This document shows, piece by piece, positions 6,210-7,418 of a DNA stretch of 7,418 nucleotides. The first letter of the stretch is position 1. Every line of letters begins with the position of its first letter. Source of the DNA: an uncultured Flavobacteriales bacterium (GTDB lineage: Bacteria > Bacteroidota > Bacteroidia > Flavobacteriales_D > Sanyastnellaceae). The stretch spans positions 1 to 7,418 of the forward strand of contig CALACF010000313.1 of NCBI GenBank assembly GCA_937890245.1, read 5' to 3'. Below the pieces are notes generated by a model. It was not told where the DNA came from, searched no databases, and saw only the letters and a program-made list of their open reading frames with translations. A program made the translations under genes and the position numbers.

Positions 6210-7418
6210 ATGAAGCTCACACGTGCCATCGTCAAGTCTGTCGCCGACGCCCTCAAGCGTGCCGGCGTTGAAGCAGGGCAAACCTTGATCGTGGGCGTTT
6301 CTGGTGGGGCGGACTCCATGGCGCTGCTCTATGCCTTGCAAGCAACCGGTCGCGACTTCCACGTGGTCCACGTCGAACACGGGCTTCGCGGCGAAGATTC
6401 CTTAGAAGACGCCCGCTTTGTCGAGCGCATCTGCAACCTACTCGGCTGCCCTTACCATCTGGTCGCAGTCGACGCAACGGCCGAAGCGGCCCAGCGCGGC
6501 AAGGGCGTTCAAGAAGCCGCACGCCATCTACGTTACGCTGCCTTCGCAGAATTTGCGGCGCGCCACGGTGCGGCAGTTCTCACCGCCCACCATGGCGACG
6601 ATCAGCTCGAAACGCGCCTGCTTCACATCATGCGCGGGGGCTCCCTCTCCGGGCTGGGCGGCATGGCATTGCGCAGCGATGAAAGAGGCTTCCCACTGGT
6701 GAGGCCCCTGCTCGAAACGCCGCGCGCAGAACTGATCGCGGCCCTCACCGAAGCCGGCCACAGCTGGCGAGAAGACGCCTCGAACACCGACCCCCATTAT
6801 TTACGCAGCCGCATTCGACACGAGTTGCTGCCATTGCTGCGTGATCTTCAGCCAGGGTTTGAAGGGCCTCTGGGTCGGTTGGGTGAGCGGGCGGGCGAGG
6901 CCGCCAAAGCAATCGAAGTCCAATTCGCACCCCTGCTTCAGCATCTTAAGGCCACCGGAAAAATTCCTGTTGAAGCATTCAAGACGAGCCCCGCACCGCG
7001 CCTGCTCGCAGACGCCATCGTCCGTGAATTCCAACTTGGCGCCCAGCATGTCGAGGCGCTGCTCGCACTGACCTCAGATTCGAATTCGGCCCCAAACACA
7101 ACTGGCAGCGCATTCGAAACGGCTGGCCATCGCATTTCCCGCACCAGAGGACACATAAAAATTCACGCGCGCGCGCGAGGCATTCGCGACAACCGCAGCA
7201 AACCCGGCAACAATGACATTGCCACCAAAGCCGCCACCATCGAATTGAAAGGAACGCACCCCCTGCTCACCTGGACCGACGTCAAGCACGACTGCAAGCA
7301 CGACGCCAAGCACGACCCAGGACGCGCCATCGATCCCGACATGCGCACAGCCCAACTCGACAGCGACACCTTGAAATGGCCCCTGACTTTGCGGCCCTGG
7401 AAAGCCGGCGATCGACTC
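6210..7418 (+). CDS. tilS: tRNA(Ile)-lysidine synthetase, 3' end outside the window
   Basis: TilS attaches lysine to C34 of the CAU-anticodon isoleucine tRNA using ATP, making lysidine so that the tRNA reads AUA and is charged with Ile; it is usually essential. From the ATG at 6210 the frame is open for 403 codons to the last base without a stop. The PP-loop ATPase motif SGGADS is at residues 31-36. Next come VEHGLRGEDSLEDARF (55-70), EAARHLRYAAF (102-112), LTAHHGDDQLETRLLHIMRG (124-143) and REDASNTDPHYLRSRIRHEL (187-206), all characteristic of the catalytic and tRNA-recognition core. The visible end, PLTLRPWKAGDRL (391-403), is the start of the C-terminal TilS domain; with a usual length of about 430-460 residues, only some tens are missing. 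Residues 320-380 form a poorly conserved, polar linker holding a Lys-His-Asp-X tandem repeat. The coding strand there is C-rich, unlike pabB. The gene lies 17 bp after pabB and is probably in the same transcript. Confidence 0.95.
   Translation, partial: MKLTRAIVKSVADALKRAGVEAGQTLIVGVSGGADSMALLYALQATGRDFHVVHVEHGLRGEDSLEDARFVERICNLLGCPYHLVAVDATAEAAQRGKGVQEAARHLRYAAFAEFAARHGAAVLTAHHGDDQLETRLLHIMRGGSLSGLGGMALRSDERGFPLVRPLLETPRAELIAALTEAGHSWREDASNTDPHYLRSRIRHELLPLLRDLQPGFEGPLGRLGERAGEAAKAIEVQFAPLLQHLKATGKIPVEAFKTSPAPRLLADAIVREFQLGAQHVEALLALTSDSNSAPNTTGSAFETAGHRISRTRGHIKIHARARGIRDNRSKPGNNDIATKAATIELKGTHPLLTWTDVKHDCKHDAKHDPGRAIDPDMRTAQLDSDTLKWPLTLRPWKAGDRL
7164..7177. repeat. Alternating purine-pyrimidine tract, (CG)6 preceded by CA, within tilS
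   Basis: Bases 7166-7177 are six perfect CG dinucleotides preceded by CA, giving 14 alternating bases. It encodes His-Ala-Arg-Ala-Arg in the variable linker of TilS. Such tracts can adopt left-handed DNA under negative supercoiling and are slippage-prone, but in a GC-rich gene this may be only a codon-choice accident. Confidence 0.6.
7281..7316 (+). repeat. In-frame 12-bp tandem repeat (3 units) in tilS
   Basis: Three consecutive 12-bp units share the nine bases AAGCACGAC and differ only in their first codon (GTC, TGC, GCC). They encode Val-Lys-His-Asp, Cys-Lys-His-Asp, Ala-Lys-His-Asp, residues 358-369. Because 12 is a multiple of three, unit gain or loss would not break the frame. The repeat lies in the linker before the C-terminal domain, where TilS tolerates length variation, so a recent slippage expansion is the simplest explanation. 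Confidence 0.85.

Noticed and set aside
1..7418. Search for a novel defence, mobile or RNA-based system
   Set aside because: All but about 150 bases are accounted for by intact housekeeping or envelope genes. I saw no transposase, integrase, CRISPR-like array, tRNA/rRNA signature, large structured non-coding region or anomalous small gene cassette.

Overview
This 7.4 kb window holds five recognisable protein genes in two divergent blocks, plus the first codons of a possible sixth gene at the left edge. The minus-strand block reads, in transcription order: an RND/MMPL-family membrane transporter (944-3397), rmlA (glucose-1-phosphate thymidylyltransferase, 49-918), then a putative gene (1-52) whose ATG overlaps the rmlA stop and which runs out of the window. 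The plus-strand block is lpd (dihydrolipoyl dehydrogenase, 3495-4883), pabB (aminodeoxychorismate synthase component I, 4897-6192) and tilS (tRNA-Ile lysidine synthetase, 6210 to the window end, 3' end missing). The blocks are separated by a 97-bp intergenic region (3398-3494), the only place in the window that looks like a promoter region. No stretch over 300 bases lacks a gene.

Organism: the proteins read most like Bacteroidota (or a close FCB relative). The RND protein begins Met-Trp-Thr and has a Tyr-Lys-Phe-Gly-Gly-Leu-Leu-Pro motif. RmlA, the Lpd Cys-Leu-Asn-Val-Gly-Cys disulfide region, the PabB Tyr-Glu-Leu-Asn-Leu-Cys motif and the TilS Leu-Arg-Pro-Trp-Lys-Ala-Gly-Asp-Arg motif all resemble versions I recall from that phylum. 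Starts mostly lack a clear Shine-Dalgarno sequence, and an exact TAnnTTTG (the Bacteroidota -7 element) lies just upstream of lpd. GC is about 58-60% in the lines I counted, high for the phylum, which suggests a high-GC lineage. This assignment rests on recollection of family sequences, not on a search.

Function: lpd, pabB and tilS are housekeeping genes (lipoamide-dependent dehydrogenase complexes, folate precursor synthesis, decoding of AUA codons). Gaps of 13 and 17 bp suggest co-transcription. The RND transporter and rmlA, 25 bp apart, probably form an envelope-related unit: RmlA makes dTDP-glucose for dTDP-rhamnose-type sugars, and the transporter probably moves a lipid or hydrophobic molecule.

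I see no mobile element, CRISPR array, RNA gene, toxin-antitoxin or defence module, and no convincing new system. The points worth a second look are the asymmetric charge-relay site in the RND protein, the inverted repeat and back-to-back promoter candidates at 3445-3479, the in-frame 12-bp tandem repeat and C-rich tract late in tilS, and the translationally coupled unknown gene after rmlA.
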